Part shown: positions 54,421 through 63,766 of the stretch, in pieces | Numbering within the stretch: position 1 is the stretch's first letter | How the letters are laid out: each line of letters opens with the position of its first letter | NCBI GenBank assembly: GCA_030054195.1 | Contig: JASGCJ010000001.1 | Span: forward strand, 30,159-94,158 | Origin: Minisyncoccota bacterium | GTDB lineage: Bacteria > Verrucomicrobiota > Verrucomicrobiia > Methylacidiphilales > Verrucolacustridaceae | Reading direction: 5' to 3' | Length of the DNA stretch: 64,000 bases | Notes under the pieces: generated by a model | The model's input: the letters and a program-made list of their open reading frames with translations, nothing else | Told to the model about the DNA's origin: nothing | Databases searched by the model: none | Made by a program: the position numbers and the translations under genes

Positions 54421-56142
54421 ATGGGACGCTCTCTTCGCACCAAAATTATGTCAGGAGTGATAGCCCTCCTTATTCTTTTTGCAGCCGCTTTGGCAGTCAC
54501 CCTTTTCATGGTCTACGACTCAGACAATGAAGTGGCAGGAATTAATGAATATCACTTACCCATCCTTACCCGACTTAACTCCCTAGATGTCATCACGTAT
54601 GAAATTGAGCTCCTGGCCCACCGCTCGATCGGGGACTCCGCCCCCTCCCAGGAGCGTATCGAGGAAATTTTAACGCGCTCCAAAAAGTGTAACGCCCAAA
54701 TTAATTCTATTTTTTCTGAGACCAAGATCCTCTGCGAAAAAGGCAGTCAGGATGATCGGAACGATTTGGCCGATCGATTGGAAATGGCCCGCCTTGTAGG
54801 AGAGGTCACCTCCCTTGAGGCAGAGGTTCATCGGTTCGCTGTTGCCGCAACCCTGCCGATCGAACTGATCGCTCAGTCCAAAATGCGGGAGGCTCAAACC
54901 GCAATCTTGCAGCTCCGAAATTATGAATACCTCGACCCCATACTTTCAGGCATCCGCGAAAAGGCTAACTGCCTGGCCCTCGCTTCCATTGCCGAGACAA
55001 GGGAAAACATTCAAAATATCATATGGACTAATGTCGCCATCTTTATCGCAGCCTCGATTCTTGGCTTTTTTGTTTTCCTCCTCATCACTGGACGACTTCA
55101 AAGCGCCTTCCGTCGCCTTACTTCCGCGTTTCATGAAACGGCCGATGGCAAGTTTTCTGATCCCCTGCCCGTCACCTCTTCCGATGAAATCGGTGACCTT
55201 ACCACCTCCTTCAACGTCATGGTGGATCAACTCAAATCCAAGGAAAAACTACGCGAGGCCTTCGGCCAGTTCCTGGACCCCAGAATCGTCGCCAATGTAG
55301 TCAACCCTGCGACAGGAGAACTCCGCCACTCTGCCGACCGCCGAAAAGCCACCATCTTTTTCTCCGACATCGCAGGTTTCAGCGGAATCGGGGAACAACT
55401 CACAGCCGACAATGTTGTAGGCCTCCTCAACCACTACTTTACAGCCGCTACCTCGGGCATTCGCAAACACCATGGAATCGTCGATAAGTTCATTGGAGAC
55501 GCCGTCATGGCCTTTTGGACCACCCCTTTTTCCGAGGGTGAGGATCACGCGCGTGATGCCTGCCTCGCGTGTCTCGAAATGCGCCCCGCCTTTGCTCAGA
55601 TCGAAAAGGATATTTCCCAAATCACAGGCCTACGCAGAAATATTCCTAAGTTCCAAGTCCGGATGGCGCTGGCCACAGGCGATACCCTGATTGGCACCAT
55701 CGGTTCCGCCACCACAAAATCCTTCACCGTCATCGGAGACACTGTAAATATTGCGTCTCGCCTGGAAGGCGTAAACAAAGTCTACGGCACCGATCTCATC
55801 ATCAACGAAGACTGCTACCGATTGGCCGAACTTGAAATCGAAGCCAGAGAAATCGACTTTGTAACCGTGTACGGGAAAACGGAGCCGGTTCGTATCTATG
55901 AACTCCTCAGTAAAATGGGTCAACTCGACCCCAAAACCGCAGAACTACGGGACGCCTTTGCCATCGCCCTTCGACACTATCGCGAACAAAAATGGAGCGA
56001 GGCTGAAAAAGGATTTCAGAATTGCCTGAAGATCAAAGCCCACGATGGCCCCTCTCTAGAATTCTTATCCCGAATCGCCACGTTTACCCGAACTCCACCT
56101 CCCAAGGATTGGAACGGCGTCTGGCAAACCGCTTCAAAATAA
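54421..56142 (+). CDS. membrane-bound class III adenylate cyclase with HAMP domain
   Basis: A 573-residue receptor-type cyclase. It has an N-terminal membrane helix (residues 10-32), a helical periplasmic sensor domain to about 195, a second helix (about 200-222) and a HAMP domain. The catalytic domain spans about residues 305-480. The metal-binding aspartates are in FFSDIAGFSG and FIGDAVMAF. The adenine-selecting lysine (VDKFIGD) and the IGDTVNIASRLEG segment with catalytic Asn and Arg are intact, so it should make cAMP. A TPR-like tail follows. No cAMP-binding protein gene is seen nearby. Confidence 0.93.
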   Translation: MGRSLRTKIMSGVIALLILFAAALAVTLFMVYDSDNEVAGINEYHLPILTRLNSLDVITYEIELLAHRSIGDSAPSQERIEEILTRSKKCNAQINSIFSETKILCEKGSQDDRNDLADRLEMARLVGEVTSLEAEVHRFAVAATLPIELIAQSKMREAQTAILQLRNYEYLDPILSGIREKANCLALASIAETRENIQNIIWTNVAIFIAASILGFFVFLLITGRLQSAFRRLTSAFHETADGKFSDPLPVTSSDEIGDLTTSFNVMVDQLKSKEKLREAFGQFLDPRIVANVVNPATGELRHSADRRKATIFFSDIAGFSGIGEQLTADNVVGLLNHYFTAATSGIRKHHGIVDKFIGDAVMAFWTTPFSEGEDHARDACLACLEMRPAFAQIEKDISQITGLRRNIPKFQVRMALATGDTLIGTIGSATTKSFTVIGDTVNIASRLEGVNKVYGTDLIINEDCYRLAELEIEAREIDFVTVYGKTEPVRIYELLSKMGQLDPKTAELRDAFAIALRHYREQKWSEAEKGFQNCLKIKAHDGPSLEFLSRIATFTRTPPPKDWNGVWQTASK

Positions 56143-56165
56143 ATCTTTCGCACAAAAAGTCGCTA

Positions 56166-56189
56166 ATTTTACTTTAAATAAAGTAAAAT
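56166..56189. repeat. perfect 24-bp AT-rich palindrome
   Basis: ATTTTACTTTA-AA-TAAAGTAAAAT pattern with complementary arms of 11 bases. It lies 23 bases after the cyclase stop and 107 bases before the bactofilin ATG. It could be an operator or a weak terminator. It is too AT-rich for a normal intrinsic terminator and has no T-run after it. Confidence 0.6.
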
Positions 56190-56240
56190 ATATCTTTTCC
56201 CGTACGTCTTCTTATTTCCAATAACTCAGGTAAGGCATTC

Positions 56241-56269
56241 TTGACGCTACTTCCTAGGACCGCTATTCA
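56241..56269 (+). promoter_or_regulatory. possible bactofilin promoter
   Basis: TTGACG (56241-56246) and TATTCA (56264-56269) with a 17-base spacer, 28 bases before the ATG. The -35 matches 5 of 6 and the -10 is weak. Confidence 0.4.
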
Positions 56270-56296
56270 AGTTATTCAGCGTATTTGCTGAGCTAA

Positions 56297-56689
56297 ATGA
56301 GAATCAACCAAGACAGAGATGGCGCCCAAACCATTATAGGAAAAACAGTCACAATTAAGGGAGAAATCCTTGGTAGTGAACAACTCGTGGTCGAAGGTCG
56401 GGTTGAGGGTCGGATCATGATTGATACCACTGTTCTCATCCGTGAGAGTGGCCTCGTTAAAGCAGATGTGGATGCAAATGATATCAACATTGCGGGTGGG
56501 GTCGTAGGAAATATCGCGGTTAAAGATAAAATTGAGATCGTCAGCGGAGGCTACGTACTTGGGGATATTCGTACCCCCCGCCTGATCATAAACGATGGAG
56601 CCAGCGTCAAGGGAACCATCGATATGGACGTAAAACCCCGCTCGGACGACACTCCTGGCCCTTCGAAAGAATCTGCGTTTAACAGCTAG
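56297..56689 (+). CDS. bactofilin (DUF583 polymer-forming cytoskeletal protein)
   Basis: A 130-residue protein with the bactofilin right-handed beta-helix: repeated six-residue turns from TVTIKGEILGSEQLVVEGRVEGRI to GGYVLGDIRTPRLIINDGASVKGTI. Bactofilins polymerise without nucleotide and organise cell shape, stalks or envelope machinery. The tail is charged and disordered. Its TAG stop overlaps the convergent gene's stop by 4 bases. Confidence 0.93.
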   Translation: MRINQDRDGAQTIIGKTVTIKGEILGSEQLVVEGRVEGRIMIDTTVLIRESGLVKADVDANDINIAGGVVGNIAVKDKIEIVSGGYVLGDIRTPRLIINDGASVKGTIDMDVKPRSDDTPGPSKESAFNS

Positions 56690-57765
56690 TCTTTGCTCCC
56701 CCTACCCATTTTTCTTTTCGTCTTTCCCCCATCGAATCCAAGGGGCAAAACCATCTGAGTCTCACCTTCCAAGGCCCAAGCTCGGTATCCTCTCTCCTGT
56801 AGATCCATAGCAAATTCTTTCGAAAATCCGTGCACGGTTCGAACCTCTTTCGGCCTCACCCTTTCCACCATCTCGATCAACTCACCGTAATCTGCGTGAT
56901 CCGATAACGCAAAGGCCTCATCGCATCCGTACCGGTAGATCACCCCGCGATCCAAAGCCCATCCTGTAACTACTGCCAGCTTTCGACTCTCCAAAGCCTT
57001 CACCTCCCTCCCCCTCGCTACCGAAGGCGGCACGATCAAAACATGACCACGCACCTTTTCCTCAGTAATCTTTCCTAGCTTTCCTGCAGGAGGCAACGAC
57101 TGACCGAGTTCCCGATACACCTCGCACATTCGATGCCCCGCCGTATGAATCAAAATAGGGAATCCTGCCGAGCCGATCCGATAGAGAATCTCCTGACTTT
57201 TCCCAAGCGAGTATCCCAGAAGAATCGGCACTCTACCCTCCTTCAGTGCGTTTCGACAAAAGGAGACAATGTCGCCCACCACCTTGTCCTCCGGTGGAAA
57301 ACGATAGGCGGGTCGTCCAAAAGTTGTCTCCATCACCAGCACATCCGCTTGCTTCGGTTGACACATTTCTGCCGTCGTACCCCCCCGCAATTTGAAATCT
57401 CCTGTGTAAAGAAGCCGCGTCTCTCGGGTACCCACTTTTCTTTTCACCCAAACCATGGCCGATCCCAAGATATGTCCTGCGGGAAAAAGCGTCAGACTTG
57501 CGCCCTTACCCAACGCAATTGATTTCCCAAATGGAATCTCCCGAATCTTAGTTCTCTTCGGCACTCTCACCCTTAACAGTCGCGCCGTGGCAGGACTCGC
57601 CAGAATCTCATCATGACCCGCTAAATGATCATAATGCGCGTGCGTCACCACAGCCCGCTTCTGTGGCCTTTGTGGGTCCATCCACAGATCTATTTGAGGT
57701 AAATAAATTCCCCGCTCACGCGCCTCTACCTCCCAACCAAACTCAACCCCTCCTCTCCTTTTCAT
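56686..57765 (-). CDS. MBL-fold/beta-CASP exonuclease-like protein (mRNA 3'-end processing factor type)
   Basis: A 359-residue metallo-beta-lactamase protein. The metal motif is VVTHAHYDHLAGH. GHILGSAMVWVK, LLYTGDFKL, METTFGRPAYRFP and ALSDHADYGEL complete the set of the YSH1/exonuclease group, including ligase-associated DNA exonucleases. Substrates may be DNA or RNA. The ATG at 57765 has GAGGA immediately upstream; an upstream GTG-type start at 57810 would overlap uvrC. It is 7 bases after uvrC on the same strand, so a repair role is favoured. Confidence 0.83.
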   Translation of the reverse strand: MKRRGGVEFGWEVEARERGIYLPQIDLWMDPQRPQKRAVVTHAHYDHLAGHDEILASPATARLLRVRVPKRTKIREIPFGKSIALGKGASLTLFPAGHILGSAMVWVKRKVGTRETRLLYTGDFKLRGGTTAEMCQPKQADVLVMETTFGRPAYRFPPEDKVVGDIVSFCRNALKEGRVPILLGYSLGKSQEILYRIGSAGFPILIHTAGHRMCEVYRELGQSLPPAGKLGKITEEKVRGHVLIVPPSVARGREVKALESRKLAVVTGWALDRGVIYRYGCDEAFALSDHADYGELIEMVERVRPKEVRTVHGFSKEFAMDLQERGYRAWALEGETQMVLPLGFDGGKTKRKMGRGSKD

Positions 57766-57772
57766 TCCTCGT

Positions 57773-59239
57773 TCAGGCTTTGGTAAAATAAGTAGCAATC
57801 GCACTCGCAACTTTCAGACCCACCCCCTCCACTTCAGCCAACTCTTCTACCGTCGCCTTCGCTACCCGACTCACGGTACCAAACCTTTTTAACAAAGCCC
57901 TCTTACGAACCCCACTGATCCCGGGAATTGAATCCAGTTCACTCATCTGCATCCTTTTTTTCATCAGCAGTTGGTGATATCCGTTTGCCACACGATGCGC
58001 CTCATCTCGCACTCTCTGCAGCAGACGAATCGCCCCATTCTCCTTGGGTAAAAGGATCGGATCAGGCCGACCTGGCCGAAAGATCTCCTCATTCTGCTTT
58101 GCCAAACCAATCACAGGCACCTCCGTCCAGCCCGCTCCATGTAACTCGCGCACTGCCGCACCTAATTGCCCCTTCCCCCCGTCCACTACAATCAGGTCGG
58201 GCGGTTCGCTTCCCTCCGCACTCCAACGCATACACCGCCGCCGAATCACCTCAGCCATACATCCCACATCATCCTGCCCAGCCACTCCCTGAATCCGATA
58301 TCGCCGGTACGCGGGCTTGGACGGCCTCCCATCCCGAAATACAGCCATCGAGGCCACACTGTGAGTGTCTGAGATATTCGAAATATCAAAACACTCAATC
58401 CGGGCAGGGACCGCTCCCAACCCCAACACATCCCGCAACGTTTCCAAATCTTTCTCAGGTACCACCGTCGTCGGCAAATCCCGAAAGAACTTACGGGAGG
58501 GTCGGGTCGTTTTCTTTAAATCCTCCACAAGGTTACGCAAAGAGGCTGCTTTTTCGAAATCCCGCCTCTCCGCCGCTTTCTTCATCGCAGCCTTCAGATC
58601 TTCACGCATTTCCATGCTCTTTCCCTCGAGAAAAGAACACGCCTGCATAACTCTCTCCTGATACTCCGCCCGGCTGATCTTGCCAACACAAGGAGCACTG
58701 CAGTTCTTGATCACATGATCCAAACAGTGCCGGTACTCCCTCTCTCCGGGAATCTCAGGTCGACAGGAACGTAACCCAAACTTCTTCCTCATAAGGGATA
58801 ACGTCTGACGCAAAGCTCCCGAGTGTGCAAAAGGACCAAAATACCGGGCCTTATCTTCCCTCTTCATCCTCGTGGTTTGAAACTTTGGGAACGGCTCCTC
58901 TACATCCACACGAACCAACAGAAATCTTTTATCATCCCGAAAGCTCACATTATAACGTGGCCGATACTCTTTGATGAGCCTTCCTTCCAGCAATATTGCC
59001 TCAGGCTCACTTTTCACTACGTGCGTCTCGAGCTCCGCAATGCTTTGCAGCAAGGCCCTCGTTTTTAAATCCGCCCCCATCTTTCGCGACGGATGAAAAT
59101 ATTGGCTCACCCTGCGATGCAAATCCTTCGCTTTTCCCACATAAATCACACGATGAAACCGATCTCGATAAAGATATACCCCTGGGCGATGCGGAAGATC
59201 CCGCAACTGCTTCACAAATTCAGGAGAAACCGTTTCCAT
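57773..59239 (-). CDS. uvrC: excinuclease ABC subunit C
   Basis: Makes the two incisions of nucleotide excision repair. The 488-residue protein is shorter than the E. coli enzyme (610). The N-terminal GIY-YIG domain reads GVYLYRDRFHRVIYVGKAKDL. A UVR motif (AMKKAAERRDFEKAASLRNL), the RNase H-like domain (IECFDISNISDTHSVASM; VDGGKGQLGAA) and the C-terminal HhH pair (SIPGISGVRKRALLKRFG; VEGVGLKVA) are all present. Confidence 0.96.
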   Translation of the reverse strand: METVSPEFVKQLRDLPHRPGVYLYRDRFHRVIYVGKAKDLHRRVSQYFHPSRKMGADLKTRALLQSIAELETHVVKSEPEAILLEGRLIKEYRPRYNVSFRDDKRFLLVRVDVEEPFPKFQTTRMKREDKARYFGPFAHSGALRQTLSLMRKKFGLRSCRPEIPGEREYRHCLDHVIKNCSAPCVGKISRAEYQERVMQACSFLEGKSMEMREDLKAAMKKAAERRDFEKAASLRNLVEDLKKTTRPSRKFFRDLPTTVVPEKDLETLRDVLGLGAVPARIECFDISNISDTHSVASMAVFRDGRPSKPAYRRYRIQGVAGQDDVGCMAEVIRRRCMRWSAEGSEPPDLIVVDGGKGQLGAAVRELHGAGWTEVPVIGLAKQNEEIFRPGRPDPILLPKENGAIRLLQRVRDEAHRVANGYHQLLMKKRMQMSELDSIPGISGVRKRALLKRFGTVSRVAKATVEELAEVEGVGLKVASAIATYFTKA

Positions 59240-59242
59240 TCG

Positions 59243-61315
59243 ATGAATTTAGCATACCCTATTCCTATGCCCCTCCCAATCCCTCCCTTCGCAAGATACC
59301 TCCCCTTTCTACTCATGTTCGCCTGCCCACTTTGGGCAAGTTCTACCGCAAAAACCCCCCAACTTACCGTCGATCTTGTCGCAGAACCTGCCCCTTTTGT
59401 TCCCGGAAAAACGGTCACCGTCGCCCTTCGATTGATTCCTGTGCCGGGTTGGCACATCTACTGGGAAAACCCGGGGGACTCCGGCCTTCCCCCTTCTGTC
59501 ACATGGAAACTCCCGTCAGGATGGACCGCTGGCCCTCTTCAATTTCCCTTTCCAGAAAAGATTCTTCTCCCCCCTCTCATTAGTTACGGATACGAACAGG
59601 AAACACTCCTGCTTACAACTTTCACGATCCCTGAGTACGAAAAAATACCCTCCTCTTTCCCTATCGAAGCAGATGTCGAGTGGCTCGTTTGCAAGGAAAC
59701 CTGCCTACCCGGTAAGGCCCACCTCAATCTCACTCTTTCCACGGAGCCGAAACCCAACATCGATCTTCAAGCCCTTTTTAACGATGTTCGCAAAGATCTC
59801 CCCATTTCCCTTCCTCACATCCCCATTTCTGCCAAGACAGAAGGCTCTGCCCTGCAAATCACCGTCCAACCCCAAACTAAAGTAGGTTCTCTCATCTTCT
59901 TTCCCGAGGGCGACTTTTTGGATGAATTCAAACCTTCAAAAACAGAAGTCCTTAGCTCAGGAAAACTTCAACTCACCCTCCACCTCAAAGAAAAAGCCAA
60001 GCTTCCCCCCTCTCTCCAAGGAGTCCTCGTTACAGAAAACCCTTGGGACATCTCCGGACACCGCGCCCTCGCAATCTCCGTCGATTTAAAATCTCCTTCC
60101 ACCTCAACCTCCCGCCTCTCGCTGACCCTACTCTTCGCCTTTCTTGGCGGATTGATTCTGAACGTGATGCCATGTGTCTTTCCTATTCTCTCCCTTAAAG
60201 CCTTACACCTTGTACAAATTTCATCGGAAAGCCGGTCTGCTGCTCGACGCGAGGGCATCGCTTTTAGCTTCGGCGTCCTTCTCTCTCTTCTGGCACTCGC
60301 AGGACTCCTCATCATCCTTCGCGCCTCAGGCCAATCCCTAGGCTGGGGATTTCAACTGCAATCTCCCCCTGTCGTCTGGCTTCTCTTAGCTCTACTCCTC
60401 GCCCTCTCTCTCAACCTTCTGGGTGTCTTTGAATTTCAGTCACTCTTAGGTGGTCTGGCCGCAAAAAAGAAAAGCCAAGGTTGGGCAGGGGCATTTGCCT
60501 CAGGACTTCTGGCTGTTGCCGTCGCCTCTCCCTGCACCGCCCCCTTTATGGGTGTCGCACTTGCCGCAGCCTTCGCTCTCCCTCCCCACACAACTCTTCT
60601 GATTTTCTCATTTTTAGCCTTTGGCTTTGCTCTTCCCGTACTTCTTTTCTCCTTTTTTCCAACTCTTCTTTCCTTTCTTCCAAAGCCAGGCGCATGGATG
60701 AATACATTCAAAAAGATTCTCTCTATCCCCATGCTCGCCGCTGTTCTCTGGCTGGCTTGGGTTGCCTACCGCCTCTCAGGAGCCTCCGCCTTTCTTCCCG
60801 CCCTACTAGGTGCAATCGCTCTCTCCTTAGGTCTCCTCCTGTACGGGCGTAGCCAACACTCCTTTCCTCCATCCTCCACTTTGCGCTGGGGCGGGCTCGC
60901 CTTGGTTCTTCTTGCGGCCGTGATCCCTGCAACCGTTTTAAAGACCGCCTCGACCGAGCTGGTTTCGCATCATCCGGACCGCCTCCCTTGGTCGGAAGAG
61001 GAAGTCGCCCGCCAGCTGGCTGCCGGTCACACGGTCTTCATCGACTTCACCGCTGCCTGGTGCCTCACCTGCCAGGTCAACGAACGCCTCACCCTATCCC
61101 ACCCCGATGTCCAAGCCGCTTTCCGCGGTAACAACATTGCTTTTCTTGTCGCCGATTGGACTCGCCGTGATCCTGCGATCACCTCCGCTTTACATAAATA
61201 TGGACGCGAAGGAGTCCCGACCTACGTCATTCTGCGCCCCTCTCCAAACTCCACTCCCCAACTTCTGCCCGAAATCATCACCCCCTCAATAGTTCTTAAA
61301 TCTCTTTCGCCTTAG
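59243..61315 (+). CDS. dsbD: thiol:disulfide interchange protein DsbD
   Basis: A 690-residue protein that carries electrons from cytoplasmic thioredoxin to the periplasm. After a signal sequence comes a periplasmic DsbD-alpha-like domain (WHIYWENPGDSGLP; CKETCLPG). The membrane core has the redox cysteines in NVMPCVFPILS and SPCTAPFM. The C-terminal thioredoxin domain contains AAWCLTCQVNE. The start is uncertain between ATG 59243 and ATG 59267. It is divergent from uvrC, whose start lies 3 bases away. Confidence 0.92.
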   Translation: MNLAYPIPMPLPIPPFARYLPFLLMFACPLWASSTAKTPQLTVDLVAEPAPFVPGKTVTVALRLIPVPGWHIYWENPGDSGLPPSVTWKLPSGWTAGPLQFPFPEKILLPPLISYGYEQETLLLTTFTIPEYEKIPSSFPIEADVEWLVCKETCLPGKAHLNLTLSTEPKPNIDLQALFNDVRKDLPISLPHIPISAKTEGSALQITVQPQTKVGSLIFFPEGDFLDEFKPSKTEVLSSGKLQLTLHLKEKAKLPPSLQGVLVTENPWDISGHRALAISVDLKSPSTSTSRLSLTLLFAFLGGLILNVMPCVFPILSLKALHLVQISSESRSAARREGIAFSFGVLLSLLALAGLLIILRASGQSLGWGFQLQSPPVVWLLLALLLALSLNLLGVFEFQSLLGGLAAKKKSQGWAGAFASGLLAVAVASPCTAPFMGVALAAAFALPPHTTLLIFSFLAFGFALPVLLFSFFPTLLSFLPKPGAWMNTFKKILSIPMLAAVLWLAWVAYRLSGASAFLPALLGAIALSLGLLLYGRSQHSFPPSSTLRWGGLALVLLAAVIPATVLKTASTELVSHHPDRLPWSEEEVARQLAAGHTVFIDFTAAWCLTCQVNERLTLSHPDVQAAFRGNNIAFLVADWTRRDPAITSALHKYGREGVPTYVILRPSPNSTPQLLPEIITPSIVLKSLSP

Positions 61316-61366
61316 CCCTTTACATAATTCTTCAAAATCATCTCACCCCTCACTACCATCGAGTTC

Positions 61367-61783
61367 TTGAAAAATTCTCGCCCTCTTGTCGGAATAATTA
61401 TGGGTAGCCGATCCGACTGGCCCACCCTCCAACCCGCCCACACCCTTCTTCGCAAGGCGGGGATTCCAACTGAAGTTCGTGTCGTAAGCGCCCACCGCAC
61501 CCCGCTCCGCCTCGTTACCTACGCTCGTTCCGCTGAAAAACGTGGTCTTCGTCTGATCATTGCCGGCGCAGGCGGCGCCGCTCATCTCCCAGGTATGGCC
61601 GCCGCCTTAACTCCCCTTCCCGTTTTAGGGATTCCCGTGGCGAGTAAATCTCTTCGTGGACTCGATTCCCTACTTTCCATCGCGCAAATGCCTGCAGGCG
61701 TTCCCGTGGCCACGTTCCCGATTGGAAAAAAGGGAGCCATCGCTGCCGCTCGCTTCGCAATCGCTCTGTTTCGTCACCTGTGA
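61367..61783 (+). CDS. purE: N5-carboxyaminoimidazole ribonucleotide mutase
   Basis: Converts N5-CAIR to CAIR in purine synthesis together with PurK. The 138-residue protein has [22 protein letters not shown] and [17 protein letters not shown]. It is shorter than the usual 160 residues at the C-terminus. The start is TTG at 61367. The TGA stop overlaps the GTG start of purK. Confidence 0.95.
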   Translation: MKNSRPLVGIIMGSRSDWPTLQPAHTLLRKAGIPTEVRVVSAHRTPLRLVTYARSAEKRGLRLIIAGAGGAAHLPGMAAALTPLPVLGIPVASKSLRGLDSLLSIAQMPAGVPVATFPIGKKGAIAAARFAIALFRHL

Positions 61784-62934
61784 TCTCCCCTGGCCAATCC
61801 ATCGGAATCGTCGGCGGAGGCCAACTCGGCCGCATGCTCGCCTTGACCGGTCGTAGAATGGGCTACCGCATTGCCATCCTCGATCCCGACCCCAACTGCA
61901 CGGCATCTCCCGTTGCCGATCTTTGCCTCACCGCTCCCTTCGATGACTCTGCCGCCCTTCATCGCCTCGCCGAATACAGCCAAGTCATCACCTACGAATT
62001 TGAAAATCTTCCCATCGAATCCCTCCGGCTTCTCGCCTCCCTCAAGCCCGTCTACCCCGATCCCTCCATCCTCCATATCTGCCAACACCGCGAGCGGGAA
62101 CGCGACTTCCTCAAAACCTCGGGCTTTCCATCACCACGCTATTCCGTCGTAACCTCCGCTTCCGATCTCGCCACAGCCATGAAAACATTTTCCGGCAAAA
62201 CCCGACTTAAATCCTCTGCTTTCGGATACGACGGAAAGGGACAACTCTCTCTCGAGCCCTCAACGGACTCCACAAAAGCCTGGCAGAAAATCCAAGTTCC
62301 CCGCGCCATTCTCGAGGAGCATGTTCCCTTTGTCCGCGAACTCTCTGCAATCATCGCCCGCGATTCAGCAGGCCACACCGTATCCTACTTTCCATTCGAA
62401 AATCGTCATCAGGATGGAATCCTCGAACGAACTCTATTTCCCGCCCGAATTCCAGATCAGACCGCCAACCGGGCCACTCAACTAGCCGAACAAATTGCAA
62501 AAAAACTGAATCTTGTAGGCCTTCTCACGGTCGAACTGTTTGAACTTTCTGACGGAGGACTATGGGTCAACGAACTCGCTCCCCGTGTCCACAATTCAGG
62601 CCATCTGACCGCCGAAGCCTGCCCCACAAGCCAGTTTGAACAGCAGATCCGCGCCATCTGCGGACTTCCCCTAGGGACGGTTTCGCCCATTGGTCCCGCT
62701 GCCATGTTCAACCTTTTGGGGGACCTCTGGAATAACGGTGAGCCCGATTGGGCTCCACTCCTTGCCCTCCCAGCCGCCTCACTCCATCTGTACGGCAAAG
62801 CCGAGGCCCGACCTGGCCGAAAAATGGGTCATCTTACAATCCGTGCGCCTGATCTAGATCAAGCCATCCAGCTGGGATTGAGTGCCCTGAACCCAATTCG
62901 CGAAAAAGCCAAGCTTCCCCCTCTTTTACCCTGA
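61780..62934 (+). CDS. purK: N5-carboxyaminoimidazole ribonucleotide synthase
   Basis: An ATP-grasp enzyme of 384 residues that carboxylates AIR with bicarbonate and ATP. The N-terminus is [14 protein letters not shown]. The FGYDGKGQ loop, [13 protein letters not shown] and the [10 protein letters not shown] motif are diagnostic. GTG at 61780 is fixed by its overlap with the purE stop. Confidence 0.96.
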   Translation: MISPGQSIGIVGGGQLGRMLALTGRRMGYRIAILDPDPNCTASPVADLCLTAPFDDSAALHRLAEYSQVITYEFENLPIESLRLLASLKPVYPDPSILHICQHRERERDFLKTSGFPSPRYSVVTSASDLATAMKTFSGKTRLKSSAFGYDGKGQLSLEPSTDSTKAWQKIQVPRAILEEHVPFVRELSAIIARDSAGHTVSYFPFENRHQDGILERTLFPARIPDQTANRATQLAEQIAKKLNLVGLLTVELFELSDGGLWVNELAPRVHNSGHLTAEACPTSQFEQQIRAICGLPLGTVSPIGPAAMFNLLGDLWNNGEPDWAPLLALPAASLHLYGKAEARPGRKMGHLTIRAPDLDQAIQLGLSALNPIREKAKLPPLLP

Positions 62935-62992
62935 CTCTGGGCTAAAAAAGTCTCCTCGAATTCTTTCCAACTTTCCGTACTCTTTGAATCAT

Positions 62993-63064
62993 TGCCGGCT
63001 GGTGCAATGGTAGCACACCAGACTTTGGATCTGGCTGTTCCTGGTTCGAGTCCAGGGCCGGCAG
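62993..63064 (+). tRNA. tRNA-Gln (TTG)
   Basis: A 72-base cloverleaf. The acceptor stem TGCCGGC pairs with GCCGGCA, with discriminator G. The anticodon stem CCAGA/TCTGG carries loop CTTTGGA, anticodon TTG. The T arm CCTGGTTCGAGTCCAGG is present. No CCA is encoded. The 90 bases after it contain TGGAAGGT...ACCTTCCA, a weak inverted repeat between it and the convergent purN. Confidence 0.95.
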
Positions 63065-63154
63065 CTTCTTTGGTGGAAAGCAGGAGGATGAGATGGAAGG
63101 TCTCTTGGATCAAAAAGTCTAAGCCTTCTTCCAGCCTAAACCTTCCACCTTACA

Positions 63155-63766
63155 CTATTTCTTCCTAGGATCCTTGAGCCACGGAATCCGCCCCTCCGCC
63201 AGATCCCTCACCACCTCCGGTAGTAAACAGTGCTCCGCCTTCTGAATTCTGCCATGCAACGTCTCCGCACTATCTCCAACTTCCACAGGAACGCGGATCT
63301 GCCGTATCACAGATCCTCCATCTACCACCTCGTTCACCCAGTGCACGGTACAACCCGTTTCCTTCACCCCCGCCTTCCAAGCCTGCTCCCAGGCTCTCAA
63401 ACCCGGAAACGCAGGAAGCAAAGAAGGATGAATATTAATCATCGCACCACCAAAGCGGCTCAAAAGAGGCCTCTTCACCACACGCATGTATCCTGCCAAA
63501 ATCAAAAGTTCTACCCCCGACTTCACCATCTGTTCCGCCAACCCCTCCTCAATCTCTTCCTCAAGTTTCGTTCGATATTTTCCATTCGGACAAACCAACG
63601 TGGGGATTTCCCTATTTTTCGCTTCTTCCAAAATCTTCGCGTCCGCCTGATCGCTCCCCACCACGACAAACTCCGCCGCAACCTTCCCCTCCGCCACCGC
63701 CGCCGCCAAAGCAACGAAGTTACTACCCCGCCCCGATCCCAGCACCCCCAGCTTGAGTCTCTTCAC
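63155..63766 (-). CDS. purN: phosphoribosylglycinamide formyltransferase
   Basis: Transfers a formyl group from 10-formyl-THF to GAR, a purine step. The 203-residue protein has LGVLGSGRGSNFVAL at the N-terminus, the active-site block GYMRVVKRPLLSRFGGAMINIHPSLLPAFPG and CTVHWVNEVVDGG. Its ATG overlaps the upstream gene's stop as ATGA. Confidence 0.96.
   Translation of the reverse strand: MKRLKLGVLGSGRGSNFVALAAAVAEGKVAAEFVVVGSDQADAKILEEAKNREIPTLVCPNGKYRTKLEEEIEEGLAEQMVKSGVELLILAGYMRVVKRPLLSRFGGAMINIHPSLLPAFPGLRAWEQAWKAGVKETGCTVHWVNEVVDGGSVIRQIRVPVEVGDSAETLHGRIQKAEHCLLPEVVRDLAEGRIPWLKDPRKK

Noticed and set aside
63072-63150. GGTGGAA...TTCCACC inverted repeat after tRNA-Gln as a mobile element end
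   Set aside because: Arms are short and far apart with no transposase or target duplication; at most a weak bidirectional hairpin.
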